Assembly: GCA_032433765.1 (NCBI GenBank)
Contig: JAVIAB010000159.1
Location: 55,744,833-55,808,832 of the forward strand
Direction: 5' to 3'
Source: Megaustenia siamemsis
Lineage: Eukaryota; Mollusca; Gastropoda; Stylommatophora; Ariophantidae
Length of the DNA stretch: 64,000 bases
A model generated the notes under the pieces. It was not told the DNA's origin and made no database searches. It saw nothing but the letters and a program-made list of their open reading frames with translations. Shown piece after piece: positions 46,013 to 58,869 of this stretch (the first letter of the stretch is position 1; the number at the start of each line of letters is the position of its first letter). The translations under genes were made by a program, and so were the position numbers.

Positions 46013-48435
46013 CAGTGGTGGCCAACTTGAGGTTGCCCGAGGGCCGGATTAAAGCCAAGGCCAAGACCCGCGGGCCACACTTAAGAATATCGTCAAAAAT
46101 GACAGTAGGGACCTATGCGATATAGTAATATATAAATAATGCTTGCACTTTGACTACATATTTGATTTGTAACAAATCCATTAATTATTCATTTTAAAAT
46201 TACCTTTAATGTCTCAGTGCGACGATTGTGACTTGTCACAGCTTTCCACCAGAGATTTGAAGTCCACTTCCATTTTTGACGTGGCGATTCGGAGAGTATG
46301 GGACAATGTCGAATCGGTCATTCTGTTCCTGGTCTTAGATTTAATTAACTTCATGGAAGAGAATGTTGTCTCGCAGAGATATGTGCTGCCGAATATAGAG
46401 CACATCTTTAGTGCCCATTTTCTCAGACACGGGTAACGTTCATTTGGTAGCAATTTCCAGAAGTCAGCTCCTAATGCCTTTACAGTACTGAGGAAGGGGT
46501 CACACTGAAGGTCACACAACTCTAGTTGAAGATCTGATGGCTGGCACTCCACTGTGCACTTAATTGGGTTATTAAAAAGTTCCGTTTGCGGACGAAACAT
46601 TTCAAAATCTTGAAATCGTCGATCAAATTCACAAATCAAATGTTCAATGTCAGCTGCGTACTTACTGAAGTTTGCACTTTCTATCTCTGACAACAACTGC
46701 TTACAACTTGAAAAATGGAACAGATCATTTTTTTGCAAAGAAAGTCTAAATAGATTCAGCTTCTTTTTAAAACCATCAACATATCCCATCAATTGAAAAA
46801 TGGTTTGCTTTTCCCCTTGTAGCTGCAAATTCAATATGTTCAAATGTTGTGTGATGTCTGTGAGATATGCCAGATTATGAAGGAAATTAATGTCTTTGAG
46901 TGCATGTTGAAGATCAATGGAGCATGGTAAGTTCTCTCGCAGGAAGTCATAAATGTCATTCTTCAGTTCAAAAAATATTATTAAACATTTCCCTCGACTA
47001 AGCCATCTTACTTCTGTATAAAGCAGGAGATCACCGTAGCTAGAATCTACTTCCTCTAAAAATGATAAAAACTTCCTGTGATTTAAAGACTGGTGTCCTC
47101 CTCTTATCAAATTTGTTATTTTCACAACAGTAGCCATGGTGTCTTTTAGATTTATGGACTTTGCACAAAGGGCCTCTTGATGAATTATGCAATGCAATGT
47201 AGGTACGTTAATTTTGTTTTGCTTTAGAAGTCCAACAAAACCAGTATTTGAACCAATAAAAGCTTTGCAACCATTAGTACACACTGCAGACAACTTTCCA
47301 AAACCACCTACTTCATCTACGGCACTATGAACTGCAGAAAATATGTCTGTCCCTCTACAAGTGTCATGCAAAGAGCAAACTTTCAACAATTCTTCAATAA
47401 CAGTAAAATCCTCCTGGATAACTTTAACAAAAATAAGAAGCTGGCAAGTGTCAGTGATGTCAGTACTTTCATCAATCGCGAGCGAAAAATATGAGCAGTT
47501 TTCAATACAAGATTTTAAACTTTGAGACAGTTGCAGACTGATGTCTTCTGTTCTTCTGGCTACAGTTTGTTTTGAAAGAGGCACAGATTCAAATTCTTCG
47601 GCTATTTTTTCTTGACCGAATGCCTTTGCCATTTGAATCGCACATTTCTTCACAAAATTTCCGTCAGTAAAGGGTTTTTTAGATTTTGCAAGCTCATAGG
47701 TAACTGTATATGATGCAATGATCGATGACTCTTTAATTTTATTGCCCTTTGTATACATACTTTGCTGTTGATTCAACTTTGTCTTCAGCTGTTCAACCAA
47801 AAGCTTCCTAGCTTCAATGCTATGTTTCTCATACATGTTTTGATGATGTGTGGCATAGTGCCGTTTTAAATTATATTCCTTCAAAACGGCTAACACTTGA
47901 ACGCAAATTAAGCACTGAGGTTTACTATCCTTATTGAAGATGAACAAATAATCTAATTCCCATTCAGGTTTAAATATGCGATTTTCACAATCAACTTTTC
48001 TACGTTTTAACATGATTTAATACAAAATCTCACATCAAAGTTAAAAGTCACAGAATGTTGGTCCACTATCGAAAATAAGTCCAGATTTGACAGTTATACA
48101 CAGACTTGTGTTTGACAATGAAATCAAAAGATTGTGACCAAATAAACACGTTGCAGTCATTTTATGGACAAGACAAGACGATGGGATCAAAGGGAATGAA
48201 GGCGAACAGTGAAACATTTTGAATGTAACTTCAAAGACAGAATTAGAGCTACGAAGTCCTCTCACCCCTGTCCCTCCCAAACTCATTAACCCCTTACCGC
48301 GAAATGAAAGAGCCACCACAAGTCCAGACGACAAATGTTGAGACAAAGATCCGACGCTATCACCGCACTGACAATAAAGCAACTTTGCGGTACCAACTCG
48401 AAGCAAAGACTTTGAATATTGTCGGCACCATTAGT

Positions 48436-48482
<47 letters not shown>

Positions 48483-48700
48483 GAAATTATGTTGCCAATC
48501 TAGCTGTTGCGAGAAATTGACAGAGATTTTCAAATTGTGTATTCTTGAACGATAGAAGAGTTAACTCCGACACGGATTAAAACCAGGAGAAATGCTCTAT
48601 TAGGGGTAAAAAATGAAGTAAGTCCGTGGAGCTTCGCGGGCCAAGAAAACTAGGCTGGCGGGCCGGATCCGGCCCGCGGGCCGCCATTTGGCCACCCCTG
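46013..48700 (-). mobile_element. hAT-2 copy a, complete, 8-bp TSD
   Basis: 2,688-bp element with perfect target duplications GATTAGAT at 46005-46012 and 48701-48708. Terminal inverted repeats: CAGTGGTGGCCAAC on the left and, from the right inward, CAGGGGTGGCCAAATGG, a typical hAT end. A GC-rich subterminal block (GGCCCGCGGGCC) lies at each end. A GT run of about 36 bp is at 48442-48477, upstream of the transposase. It is nearly identical to the inverted copy at 48898-51659. Confidence 0.95.
46214..48013 (-). CDS. hAT transposase, GTF2IRD2/Charlie8-like (599 aa), Asp-to-Asn in core
   Basis: Full-length transposase frame with N-terminal BED-like finger (Cys34, Cys37, His52, His56). The first core Asp is in AIDESTD (D181). 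The helical insertion contains RWLSRGK, and the C-terminal hAT block YLCETTFS contains Glu548. The second core motif reads AVCTNGCKAF: residue 247 (codon 47273-47275) is Asn, whereas copy b and hAT-1 have Asp (CTDG). If this is the catalytic Asp, as the position suggests, the protein would bind DNA but not cut. By family knowledge, vertebrate GTF2IRD2 carries a fused Charlie8 transposase of this kind. ATG at 48011-48013 is the first in frame. Confidence 0.93.
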   Translation of the reverse strand: MLKRRKVDCENRIFKPEWELDYLFIFNKDSKPQCLICVQVLAVLKEYNLKRHYATHHQNMYEKHSIEARKLLVEQLKTKLNQQQSMYTKGNKIKESSIIASYTVTYELAKSKKPFTDGNFVKKCAIQMAKAFGQEKIAEEFESVPLSKQTVARRTEDISLQLSQSLKSCIENCSYFSLAIDESTDITDTCQLLIFVKVIQEDFTVIEELLKVCSLHDTCRGTDIFSAVHSAVDEVGGFGKLSAVCTNGCKAFIGSNTGFVGLLKQNKINVPTLHCIIHQEALCAKSINLKDTMATVVKITNLIRGGHQSLNHRKFLSFLEEVDSSYGDLLLYTEVRWLSRGKCLIIFFELKNDIYDFLRENLPCSIDLQHALKDINFLHNLAYLTDITQHLNILNLQLQGEKQTIFQLMGYVDGFKKKLNLFRLSLQKNDLFHFSSCKQLLSEIESANFSKYAADIEHLICEFDRRFQDFEMFRPQTELFNNPIKCTVECQPSDLQLELCDLQCDPFLSTVKALGADFWKLLPNERYPCLRKWALKMCSIFGSTYLCETTFSSMKLIKSKTRNRMTDSTLSHTLRIATSKMEVDFKSLVESCDKSQSSH

Positions 48701-48708
48701 GATTAGAT

Positions 48709-48897
48709 GAACGGGCTCAGCGAACTGCGGCTGAGCGGAGGAATGGGATTCCAACTGGAACTTTTAATGGGAATTATCGCCTTTCTCAGACATTGCTGTG
48801 TCATGACAATCATTGCAACAACACTAGAGCAAAGAAATGTCACAGAACAACATCACTTCCTTCATTATGTCAAGTGTTCTTGGCTCTCAGGGGTGGC
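48709..48897. other. Spacer between inverted hAT-2 copies
   Basis: 189 bp of unique sequence between the right target duplication of copy a and the end of copy b. It forms the loop of the foldback. No gene recognised. Confidence 0.8.
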
Positions 48898-49099
48898 CAA
48901 ATGGCGGCCCGCGATCCGGCCCGCCAGCCTAGTTTTCTTGGCCCGCGAAGCTCCACGGACTTACTTCATTTTTTACCCCTAATAGCGGATTTCTCCTGGT
49001 TTTAATCCGTGTCGGAGTTAACTCTTCTGTCGCTCAAGAATACACAATTTGAAAATCTCTGTCAATTTCTCGCAACAGCTAGATTGGCAACATAATTTC

Positions 49100-49230
<131 letters not shown>

Positions 49231-49659
49231 CTGCACAACTAATGGTGCCGACAATATTCAAAGTCTTTGCTTCGAGTTGGTACCGCAAAGTTGCTTTATT
49301 GTCAGTGCGGTGATAGCGTCAGATCTTTGGCTCAACATTTGTCGTCTGGACTTGTGGTGGCTCTTTCATTTCGCGGTAAGGGGTTAATGAGGTTGGGAGG
49401 GACAGGGGTGAGGGGACTTCGTAGCTCTAATTCTGTCTTTGAAGTTACATTCAAAATGTTTCACTGTTCGCCTTCATTCCCTTTGATCCCATCGTCTTGT
49501 CTTGTCCATAAAATGACTGCAACGTGTTTATTTGGTCACAATCTTTTGATTTCATTGTCAAACACAAGTCTGTGTATAACTGTCAAATCTGGACTTATTT
49601 TCGATAGTGGACCAACATTCTGTGACTTTTAACTTTGATGTGAGATTTTGTATTAAATC

Positions 49660-51458
49660 ATGTTAAAACGTAGAAAAGTTGATTGTGAAAATCGCATATT
49701 TAAACCTGAATGGGAATTAGATTATTTGTTCATCTTCAATAAGGATAGTAAACCTCAGTGCTTAATTTGCGTTCAAGTGTTAGCCGTTTTGAAGGAATAT
49801 AATTTAAAACGGCACTATGCCACACATCATCAAAACATGTATGAGAAACATAGCATTGAAGCTAGGAAGCTTTTGGTTGAACAGCTGAAGACAAAGTTGA
49901 ATCAACAGCAAAGTATGTATACAAAGGGCAATAAAATTAAAGAGTCATCGATCATTGCATCATATACAGTTACCTATGAGCTTGCAAAATCTAAAAAAAC
50001 CTTTACTGACGGAAATTTTGTGAAGAAATGTGCGATTCAAATGGCAAAGGCATTCGGTCAAGAAAAAATAGCCGAAGAATTTGAATCTGTGCCTCTTTCA
50101 AAACAAACTGTAGCCAGAAGAACAGAAGACATCAGTCTGCAACTGTCTCAAAGTTTAAAATCTTGTATTGAAAACTGCTCATATTTTTCGCTCGCGATTG
50201 ATGAAAGTACTGACATCACTGACACTTGCCAGCTTCTTATTTTTGTTAAAGTTATCCAGGAGGATTTTACTGTTATTGAAGAATTGTTGAAAGTTTGCTC
50301 TTTGCATGACACTTGTAGAGGGACAGACATATTTTCTGCAGTTCATAGTGCCGTAGATGAAGTAGGTGGTTTTGGAAAGTTGTCTGCAGTGTGTACTGAT
50401 GGTTGCAAAGCTTTTATTGGTTCAAATACTGGTTTTGTTGGACTTCTAAAGCAAAACAAAATTAACGTACCTACATTGCATTGCATAATTCATCAAGAGG
50501 CCCTTGTGCAAAGTCCATAAATCTAAAAGACACCATTGCTACTGTTGTGAAAATAACAAATTTGATAAGAGGAGGACACCAGTCTTTAAATCACAGGAAG
50601 TTTTTATCATTTTTAGAGGAAGTAGATTCTAGCTACGGTGATCTCCTGCTTTATACAGAAGTAAGATGGCTTAGTCGAGGGAAATGTTTAATAATATTTT
50701 TTGAACTGAAGAATGACATTTATGACTTCCTGCGAGAGAACTTACCATGCTCCATTGATCTTCAACATGCACTCAAAGACATTAATTTCCTTCATAATCT
50801 GGTATATCTCACAGACATCACACAACATTTGAACATATTGAATTTGCAGCTACAAGGGGAAAAGCAAACCATTTTTCAATTGATGGGATATGTTGATGGT
50901 TTTAAAAAGAAGCTGAATCTATTTAGACTTTCTTTGCAAAAAAATGATCTGTTCCATTTTTCAAGTTGTAAGCAGTTGTTGTCAGAGATAGAAAGTGCAA
51001 ACTTCAGTAAGTACGCAGCTGACATTGAACATTTGATTTGTGAATTTGATCGACGATTTCAAGATTTTGAAATGTTTCGTCCGCAAACGGAACTTTTTAA
51101 TAACCCAATTAAGTGCACAGTGGAGTGCCAGCCATCAGATCTTCAACTAGAGTTGTGTGACCTTCAGTGTGACCCCTTCCTCAGTACTGTAAAGGCATTA
51201 GCAGCTGACTTTTGGAAATTGCTACCAAATGAACGTTAACCGTGTCTGAGAAAATGGGCACTAAAGATGTGCTCTATATTCGGCAGCACATATCTCTGCG
51301 AGACAACATTCTCTTCCATGAAGTTAATTAAATCTAAGACCAGGAACAGAATGACCGATTCGACATTGTCCCATACTCTCCGAATCGCCACGTCAAAAAT
51401 GGAAGTGGACTTCAAATCTCTGGTGGAAAGCTGTGACAAGTCACAATCGTCGCTCTGA
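49660..51458 (+). pseudogene. hAT-2 copy b transposase, one frameshift and one stop
   Basis: Same protein as 46214-48013 with only a handful of substitutions (for example KKPF to KKTF, LGADF to LAADF). One T is missing at about 50504, giving an early stop at 50518-50520. The frame resumes at 50481-51239 and meets a TAC-to-TAA stop at 51237-51239, and the last part continues to 51458. Residue 247 is Asp (codon 50398-50400, CTDGCKAF). So this copy keeps the core Asp but has a broken frame. Confidence 0.95.
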
Positions 51459-51667
51459 GACATTAAAGGTAATTTTAAAATGAATAATTAATGGGTTTGT
51501 TACAAATCAAATATGTAGTCAAAGTGCAAGCATTATTTATATATTACTATATCGCATAGGTCCCTACTGTCATTTTTGACGATATTCTTAAGTGTGGCCC
51601 GCGGGTCTTGGCCTTGGCTTTAATCCGGCCCTCGGGCAACCTCAAGTTGGCCACCACTGCTCTAGAA

Positions 51668-52689
51668 TATTTCATAAAATAATGCTGTTTGTGCAAGTAC
51701 AGAAATATTGAATGCTCGGCAGTTTTTTTTACTGAGCTTGCAGAAAACAGTTGTAGCGGGAATGTGAGAGTAGTGGCGTGGCTCTGTCTCCGTGACCGAG
51801 TTAACGAAGTACGGGCGTGGCTCTGGGCTCCGTGACCGAGTTATGGAAGTAAGTGCGTAGCTCTCGCTCCGTGACCGAGTTAGGTTGCAAATCGTTTCTT
51901 GTTTTCCTCGTCAATGACAAACTACGTGTCTGCCGCTGGCTGGTTCGTTAAAGAAAAAAGTGCAGTGAGACGACGATGAAGACGACGATAACGATTGTAA
52001 AAGAACATGCTGGAAGCAAAAGTTTCAACTCAAGAAAAGATGATAAACTTCACGATCATTATTATCATCATCGTATCTTGCTCTAATGCTATCAGTGAAT
52101 GTTATCAAAGCCTACTCGTACCTGTTGACGCCTCTCATCAAGGTAGTTAACTCTGCTTGCATCTATCACACTACACAATATAGAATAGATTCTCCTTTAT
52201 CCTCTCATCATCTCCGTTATATTTTCAAAAAAATGTTGCAGCGGTTATCGCGCGATTTCTACAACTTTTAAAATATAACTCGAATATAAATGTTGCCATC
52301 ATCATCATGTATAAGATTTTTACAGTCGTAAATAAAAACATATATCACACCTTCACAACAATTTGAAAAAATACAATTCGTGTAATCCCGTGTCATTTTG
52401 TCACAATCACTTGAGAATTAAAATTATCATCGTGTGATCAGTGCGGAATGTACAAATAATCATAACCGTGTCATATATACAACATCATCACATGTTTCAA
52501 CATTACATAAGTGTCTGGATATTTTAACAACGGCTAAATCAGTTTCATCAAGATTTCATGTTTTTATTTCTTTACACTTATGGACTTTATCTTCAACAGT
52601 AGGTCATGTCAGTATTTCAAAATTACTTTGGAAATAGCCATGACTTCAAACTATGTACGTTGGAATATCATCGGAACCGGATAAAAAAA
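51668..52689. other. Unassigned stretch with a 40-bp triplicate
   Basis: At 51776-51880 the word CTCCGTGACCGAGTTA occurs three times, 39-40 bp apart, each preceded by GTGGCTCT or GTAGCTCT. The remainder is AT-rich with ATCATC words and no recognised gene. Confidence 0.6.
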
Positions 52690-53463
52690 TTACAACAGAA
52701 AAATCTCCGTCGGAAAATGTATTGTTTGAAAATGTCATCGTTGTAAAATGTCATCGTTGGAAAATGTCATCGTTGGAAAATGTCATCGCTGGAAAATGTC
52801 ATCGCTGGAAAATGCCATCGTTGCAAAAATGTCAGGGTTGTAAAATGTCATCGTTGGAAAATGTCATCGTTGGAAAATGTCAGGGTTGTAAAATGTCAGG
52901 GTTGTAAAATGTCATCGTTGGAAAATGTCATCGTTGGAAAATGTCAGCGTTGGAAAATGTCAGGGTTGTAAAATGTCAGGGTTGTAAAATGTCATCGTTG
53001 GGAAATGCCATCGTTGGAAAACGTCATCGTTGGAAAATGTCAGGGTTGTAAAATGTTAGGGTTGTAAAATGTCATCGTTGGAAAATGCCATCGTTGGAAA
53101 ACGTCATCGTTGGAAAATGTCAGGGTTGTAAAATGTCAGGGTTGTAAACTTTGTCTGCTATGTTTTTTTCATCGTTGGAAAATGTCATCGTTGTAAAATG
53201 TCAGGGTTGTAAAATGTCAGGGTTGTAAACTTTGTCTGCTATGTTTTTTTATCGTTGGAAAATGTCAGGGTTGTAAAATGTCAGGGTTGTAAAATGCCAT
53301 CGTTGGAAATAGTCAGGGTTGTAAAATGTCAGGGTTGTAAACTTTGTCTGCTATGTTTTTTTCATCGTTGGAAAATGGCATTGTTGTAAAATGCCATCGT
53401 TGGAAAATGTCAGGGTTGTAAAATGTCAGGGTTGTAAACTTTGTCTGCTATGTTTTTTTTTTT
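52690..53463. repeat. 16-bp array with recurring 30-bp spacer block
   Basis: Two 16-bp unit types, AAAATGTCATCGTTGG and AAAATGTCAGGGTTGT, alternate in clusters. Four times (about 53145, 53226, 53338, 53436) a block AAACTTTGTCTGCTATG plus a T run closes a cluster, so a larger unit of about 80-110 bp is amplified too. Confidence 0.95.
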
Positions 53464-54780
53464 CCGTGAGCCGAAATTCGTGACTATATTATCACTTCAA
53501 CAGTTTCATCAGAGTTGAAGCACCATCATCATGTGTTTGCTGCAATAAATGTTTTATTTTTTTATTAGAGGCTGCCAACGTGCTGTACATTATATGAAGA
53601 TACTCGAGGAAAGAGAAACATGATCATCTCAATGTGATCTCTTCAACATCATCAAAACCGTTAACAGATGAGAAACATCACATGATATATGTGATAAACA
53701 CATTGGAGTATGTAATAACAAGATGGTTTGGTAATGTAATACATGGCACATGATGCTGATTCTTGTCATGGATCTAATGTTTTGTAAATATAAGACGCAC
53801 TTTGTAAAATCTAGAGTAGCAGTCAGATTGTAGAAGATAAATGGTTGTAAATTGTCTCATGTGATAGATGCATGTATTGTGAAGATTGGCGTCAACGAGG
53901 ACAAGTAGCTTTTGTTATCTTTGAACCTCAGAGCAACACATGATGATGATAGCGACCGCCAATTATTTCGAATCAACTTCGAGTTACAAACACTTTCTTC
54001 AAGTAATGTTATCAAATCTAAAACATCATCATCGTCTTCGTTGTCGTCGCTGTCATCTTGTCCCTGGACACATCGAACAGTCAGACGACATGTTTGGTTG
54101 TGCAGGGAAATGCTGCCATCATTACTCGGTCACGTGTCTCCGCGTCTATTCCTCATATTTCTGCTGACATTGATTCCTGCCATGTTTCCACATGTAACAC
54201 TTCCGCGCCTTCAATAATTCAGTGACGTCATGCACAACATTATTCTTTGGAATACCCAGAATTTGTGACGGAATAAAGCACGTTTAATACAAGTATTACT
54301 TGAATTATGGTCAACAATTAACAGATAAAACAATCCTGTAGCAATGATATGAGCAATGATTTCACACAAAGCAACTAACCCCCTCCTATATATGTCCACA
54401 TTTCTATGCCACCACACACTGTTGTATCTCGGTAGTCTTGCCGAATGTTAGAACTATCTGTTGTTATCTTCTCATCACGTCCAATGGATGTGTGTCGAAT
54501 GTCTGTCACGGTTTTGATCATTGTTCTTGCTCTCAGCGGTGAGTGTACATTCCTATAGCATAACTTTAGTTTGCGGCCAATTGTTTGACGATTTAATAAA
54601 TAATTTGAATTTACAGGATATTTGTATGTAATAAACAATCAGCTTTGGTTTGCTGCCAATTTTATCAACATATTTTGTTCACCAGTTATCTATTCCATTG
54701 TTAGCCATCTAACAGTTTATATCCATACTTGCGGACATGTAGTTCCTTTTTTACTTTCTCTTTAGCTTACATTTATCTAA
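53464..54780. other. AT-rich stretch, no supported gene
   Basis: Frames of up to 101 codons (53912-54217) have no recognisable domain and are rich in ATC/CTT words. Nothing else is identified. Confidence 0.5.
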
Positions 54781-55315
54781 CGATTTAATAAATAAATGAT
54801 ACAAATATTAGCTTGTTAATACTTTATTTAATAAATAAATGATACAATTAATAGCTTGTTAATACTTTATCTAATAAATAAATGATACAAATATTAGCTT
54901 GTTAATACTTTATTTAATAAATAAATGATACAATTATTAGCTTGTTATTACTTTATTTAATAAATAAATGATACAATTAATTGCTTGTTAATACTTTATT
55001 TAATAAATAAATGATACAAATATTAGCTTGTTAATATTTATTTAATAAATAAATGATACAAATATTAGCTTGTTAATACTTTATTTAATAAATAAATGAT
55101 ACAATTAATAGCTTGTTAATACTTTATTTAATAAATAAATGATACACTTATTAGCTTGTTAATACTTTATTTAATAAATAAATGATACAGTTATTAGCTT
55201 GTTATTACTTTATTTTATAAATAAATGATACAATTAATTGTTTGTTAATACTTTATTTAATAAATAAATGATACAAATATTAGCCTGTTAATACTTTATC
55301 TAATAAATAAAGTAT
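54781..55315. repeat. 43-bp AT-rich tandem array, about 12 units
   Basis: Units TAATAAATAAATGATACAAA...TAGCTTGTTAATACTTTAT repeat at 43-bp steps (GATAC at 54798, 54841, 54884). Two variants (ACAAATATTAGC, ACAATTAATAGC) partly alternate. Confidence 0.95.
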
Positions 55316-55855
55316 TGTTTTGTTTGGTTTACATAATTCGTGATTTAGTTGTCGAAATATGCATCTAGCCTTAATTCATCAGATAATAGTAATTATTTTA
55401 CTAATAATGTAGTTGATCACAAACCCACACATATTTCTTTTATTGCCTCAGTTTGTAGATTTGACCCTGAAGTCATTTAGAAGTGGGGGTGGTGGAGGGT
55501 TTGATTTGTAACAGACAAGTCACTGAGGCAAGCTGTCACGAAATGGGTTAACACTAATTAGAGTCAGCGAGAGTTGCCCACCACGTGGCTTTTTCGAGAG
55601 TTATTCCTCTTGGTCCCTATGACATTGAATTGTCGCCTAACAAAGTTGTTACTCGACGCTGCTGACACTATACACCACTTGTCTCAATACCATCACGTCG
55701 TGCCCGCTGCTTGGCATAGAAGACCGACAAAGCTATCATTAGCTTGTTGATATATAATTATTGTAATTTTAATTGTTAGTCCGATACTGTGTTCTTTGTT
55801 TACTTTATGCTATCAAATAATGCAGCTTTATAACAAACCCAAATGTGCTGGTTGT
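55316..55855. other. Unassigned unique stretch
   Basis: Left flank of hAT-3. No supported frame or repeat. Confidence 0.5.
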
Positions 55856-55863
55856 GTCTTGAC

Positions 55864-58284
55864 TAAGGTGACCATATTTTTGAAATCCGATTCCGGGACG
55901 GAATAATTTTACTTCAATTTTCCACCAATAAAATTACATTTCTTCTTGCTGTTATTTTCAAGTGAATAATACATAAATTTTAAAACATCTAATAATATAG
56001 ACCTGCAATACGCTATCAGGATAATCAGGAGATAAAAAAAAACAGTGATACTCACTTAAATTGAAGGTGAAACAAAGATGCTGTACTTTTCAGATGAGTG
56101 AATTTTCTGTAAAATGTCCTTCTTTGTATGCAGCATCTTATAAAATTCGACACATGTTCCCTCATAGCTCACTTTGGTGATCAACATGGCTTTCAACGTT
56201 TCAACACCTAGTTGTGTTTTATCATTTGTCCACAAACTGTTCATCAGAGAAAACACTCGTTCTGTTGCAGCATTTGTTCCAGGTAGACACAAAAAGAACT
56301 ATGTCAACTTCAGAATATGTGAAACGGGCACATGATTGTTTCTGAAGTGGGAAGCTAGTTCAACCCAACGCTGCCCTGGTAATGTTTTATTAAGACTCCA
56401 CTCACTAATTTTTTGTGAAGTAACGAACTGTTTCATGTAGACATATTCGTCATACATTTCATTTTCTGGAAAGTCGACTGAAGGCACTGTTTGACTCAAT
56501 AATGATGAAGACTTCTCAATATCTTCCCAATTTGGTGTTCTGATCAGCATTACCCAGCTGTAAGACTCTAGGTTTTGAAAATTATTTGCAGCCCATTTCT
56601 TCAAATAACTTAAAGCTGTTTCATAAAATGAAGAAACACTGGCGTTAAACTTTTTCACATCATCACATGGAAATCCTTCCATTTCCAGCTTTTTAAGGAT
56701 TATCTGAACTCTTGATGGCAAGAAGCCGTCTTCCAGCTTGGACTCCAAGATAGCTTTCAACCTATTGATGTTGTCAATGACTTCAAATACAGTGACCATC
56801 TGTCCCTCTACTTTCTGCACTGCATCGTGGAAAGAAGATGCCTGACTGTGAACCAAAATAAGACATGCCTCAGACAGTGGGTTTTCAAAGAATTCCTGTA
56901 TAAAAACTGGCATCTGTCTTGAGATTGAAAATATGATTTTAGAGGCAGGAACATGTAAAGAACCCTTTCAACAGCAGGCAAGAGCGCAAGCCACCTAGTT
57001 TGTGCATAACCTAAAATCATCTGGAAGTCTGTGTCGACAAACTGACAAAACTCCTTGAGACTTTCAACTCTAACTGTGTATGATTTGAAGTACAGATACA
57101 TTTGTGCAATAGTCATTTCAACATCAACAGGCAATACGCCTGCAGCTGCTCGAACAGTGTTGTGGAAAATATGGCAAGCATACCCAACACCTATCAAACT
57201 ATGTCCAAGGTTTTCTTTCAGTTTTGTGAAAACATTGTTCTGTCCTCTTCTTTCAGCGCCCCCAAAATTAGAATTTGTGTTGTCTGCACATAATCCAACT
57301 ACTTTCAGTTCTAAACCATTTTCAGTTAGACAGTCAATAAGAAAACTACTTACTATATCATATGTTTCACCCGGCGATGACTTCAACTCTAATATTTTAA
57401 CTTTCAGTCCCTTATTGCGATCAAAGTATCCGACAAGCAAAGGAAAAATCTTGATTTCTTTGTGGTTGGAGGCATCTGTCAGTATGGAGATAAATGTTAC
57501 GTTTTCTAGGTCAAATCTCAACTCGTTTAGAGCATGGGGTGTGAACACATTCCGAATAATAGCTTCTGTTTTCGTACGTGCACAAGCAAATTTTGGTTCT
57601 AAAGTTACCTGAAGCAATTTTGATGTGCAGCCCATAGATCTAAACGTGTGATTGTGCATCACTGTATGATATGCAAAGGCACCTTCTGTAGCAGCTAACT
57701 GTTCTTCTTTGTCACCAACCTGTTCAGCTCGAAAAAAATTTGTCAACGACGAGCTTGATGCAGCAGTAGCGACGGCTCTCTTATATTTATCACTATTTAT
57801 GTGGCTCTTAATATCACCACGTCCACTATGGTTAATAGTAAACCCGGATGAACATATATTACATCTTACAGTGAAGTCTGATGACGATGTAGACTTTTTT
57901 ATAAAAGGGTATTCCTTTTGTAAATCTTGATTAAAACTACAATTACGCTTCGGTACCATTTTTGCGAAAGTGAAAGTGAAAGTTACTAACACAACAAATA
58001 TATACGAGATTTAAAACTAGGAGCGCATTCTACTGTTTTGATATTAAACAAAATTGTCTACACAGCAACGGAATAATATTTTTTTAAATTGAACACCGTA
58101 TACTAAAATGGCAAAATTGGTAAACGTTTGTGTCCCAAATTATTTTTTATCAAATCCGGGACAAAAGCTAAAAAATATGCCAAAATCGGGACAAAACCGG
58201 TACGGCAGCTAATCCGGGACAAAGGTTAAAAAAATGTCAAATTCCGGGACTGTTCCGGACAATCCGGGACGAATGATCACCTTA
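55864..58284 (-). mobile_element. hAT-3 transposon, 8-bp TSD, decayed
   Basis: 2,421-bp element flanked by GTCTTGAC at 55856-55863 and 58285-58292. Terminal repeats read TAAGGTGACCAT on the left and, from the right inward, TAAGGTGATCAT. CCGGGAC motifs recur in both subterminal regions (for example 58150-58268). TAGGGTGACCAT-type ends with CCGGGAC resemble the Tip100/Zaphod branch of hAT (inference). Confidence 0.92.
56056..57959 (-). pseudogene. hAT-3 transposase, one frameshift and one stop
   Basis: Starts at ATG 57957-57959 (MVPKRN) with a BED-like finger (Cys33, Cys36, His53). Core motifs are SILTDASNH and GLCADNTNSNFGG. The frame shifts near 56940. It continues as 56299-56913 to a single in-frame TAG at 56299-56301 and then as PGTNAATERVFSLMNSLW, the C-terminal hAT block with its Glu, ending at 56056. 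Two lesions in about 630 codons mean it is inactive but not ancient. The upstream in-frame stretch to 57992 lacks an ATG, so the start was placed at 57959. Confidence 0.9.
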
Positions 58285-58292
58285 GTCTTGAC

Positions 58293-58689
58293 GAAACGCC
58301 TTTGCTAGAGTGTTCTATATATAACCTGCACGCACCAATGGCCCAGAAATAATCTTCGTTCTCCATATTGAAGAGCCCGTGGACTTGGTTACTAGGCTCA
58401 TTCCAGCAAGCCACTTCTTGACCTGCTCGAATTTCACTCCCAATTGCTCTGCCGGGGCCGGAAAGGTGAGTCACGAATTGTTGCCCTGTTCCCTGACAGG
58501 CATGTTTTTAATAGGTTACTAAGGAGGGTTGGGCATATGGCTGGCTGTCCGGTACCATAACAAAAGTGAAGCGAAAAACAGAATTTACAAAAGTAGACTG
58601 GTAAAAAGACAAGAAAAATAAATCCGCCATCACAGATAGTAAAGGGCTCTCTGTCTAGGAGATGAATGGCGCATTCCAGTAAAACCGCA
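58293..58689. other. Unassigned flank
   Basis: No supported gene. A 65-codon frame on the minus strand is not recognisable. The last part may be the 5' leader of the following LINE fragment. Confidence 0.4.
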
Positions 58690-58805
58690 TTGAGTCCGGG
58701 TAGCCAAAAAACCTATGTCCACTAGGAAATCGGTCAAATTTGGCACCTGGAATGTACATACTCTAAGTGAGTAAGGACACACTGCACAAGTAGCAGGAGA
58801 AATGA
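58690..58805 (+). mobile_element. LINE endonuclease 5' fragment
   Basis: Reads KFGTWNVHTLSE, a stop, then GHTAQVAGEM, the start of an RTE-like LINE endonuclease (TWNVRTL motif). It is cut off by an AT run at 58815-58830. Confidence 0.6.
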
Positions 58806-58869
58806 CAAACTATAATATATATATATATTGTAAAAATGTGCATACAAAAATTAACAGAAAAAATACAAA

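Noticed and set aside
48041..48406. 121-codon frame upstream of the hAT-2 transposase, present in both copies (also 49267-49632)
   Set aside because: Conservation is uninformative because the copies are almost identical; no domain, and the composition resembles a 5' leader.
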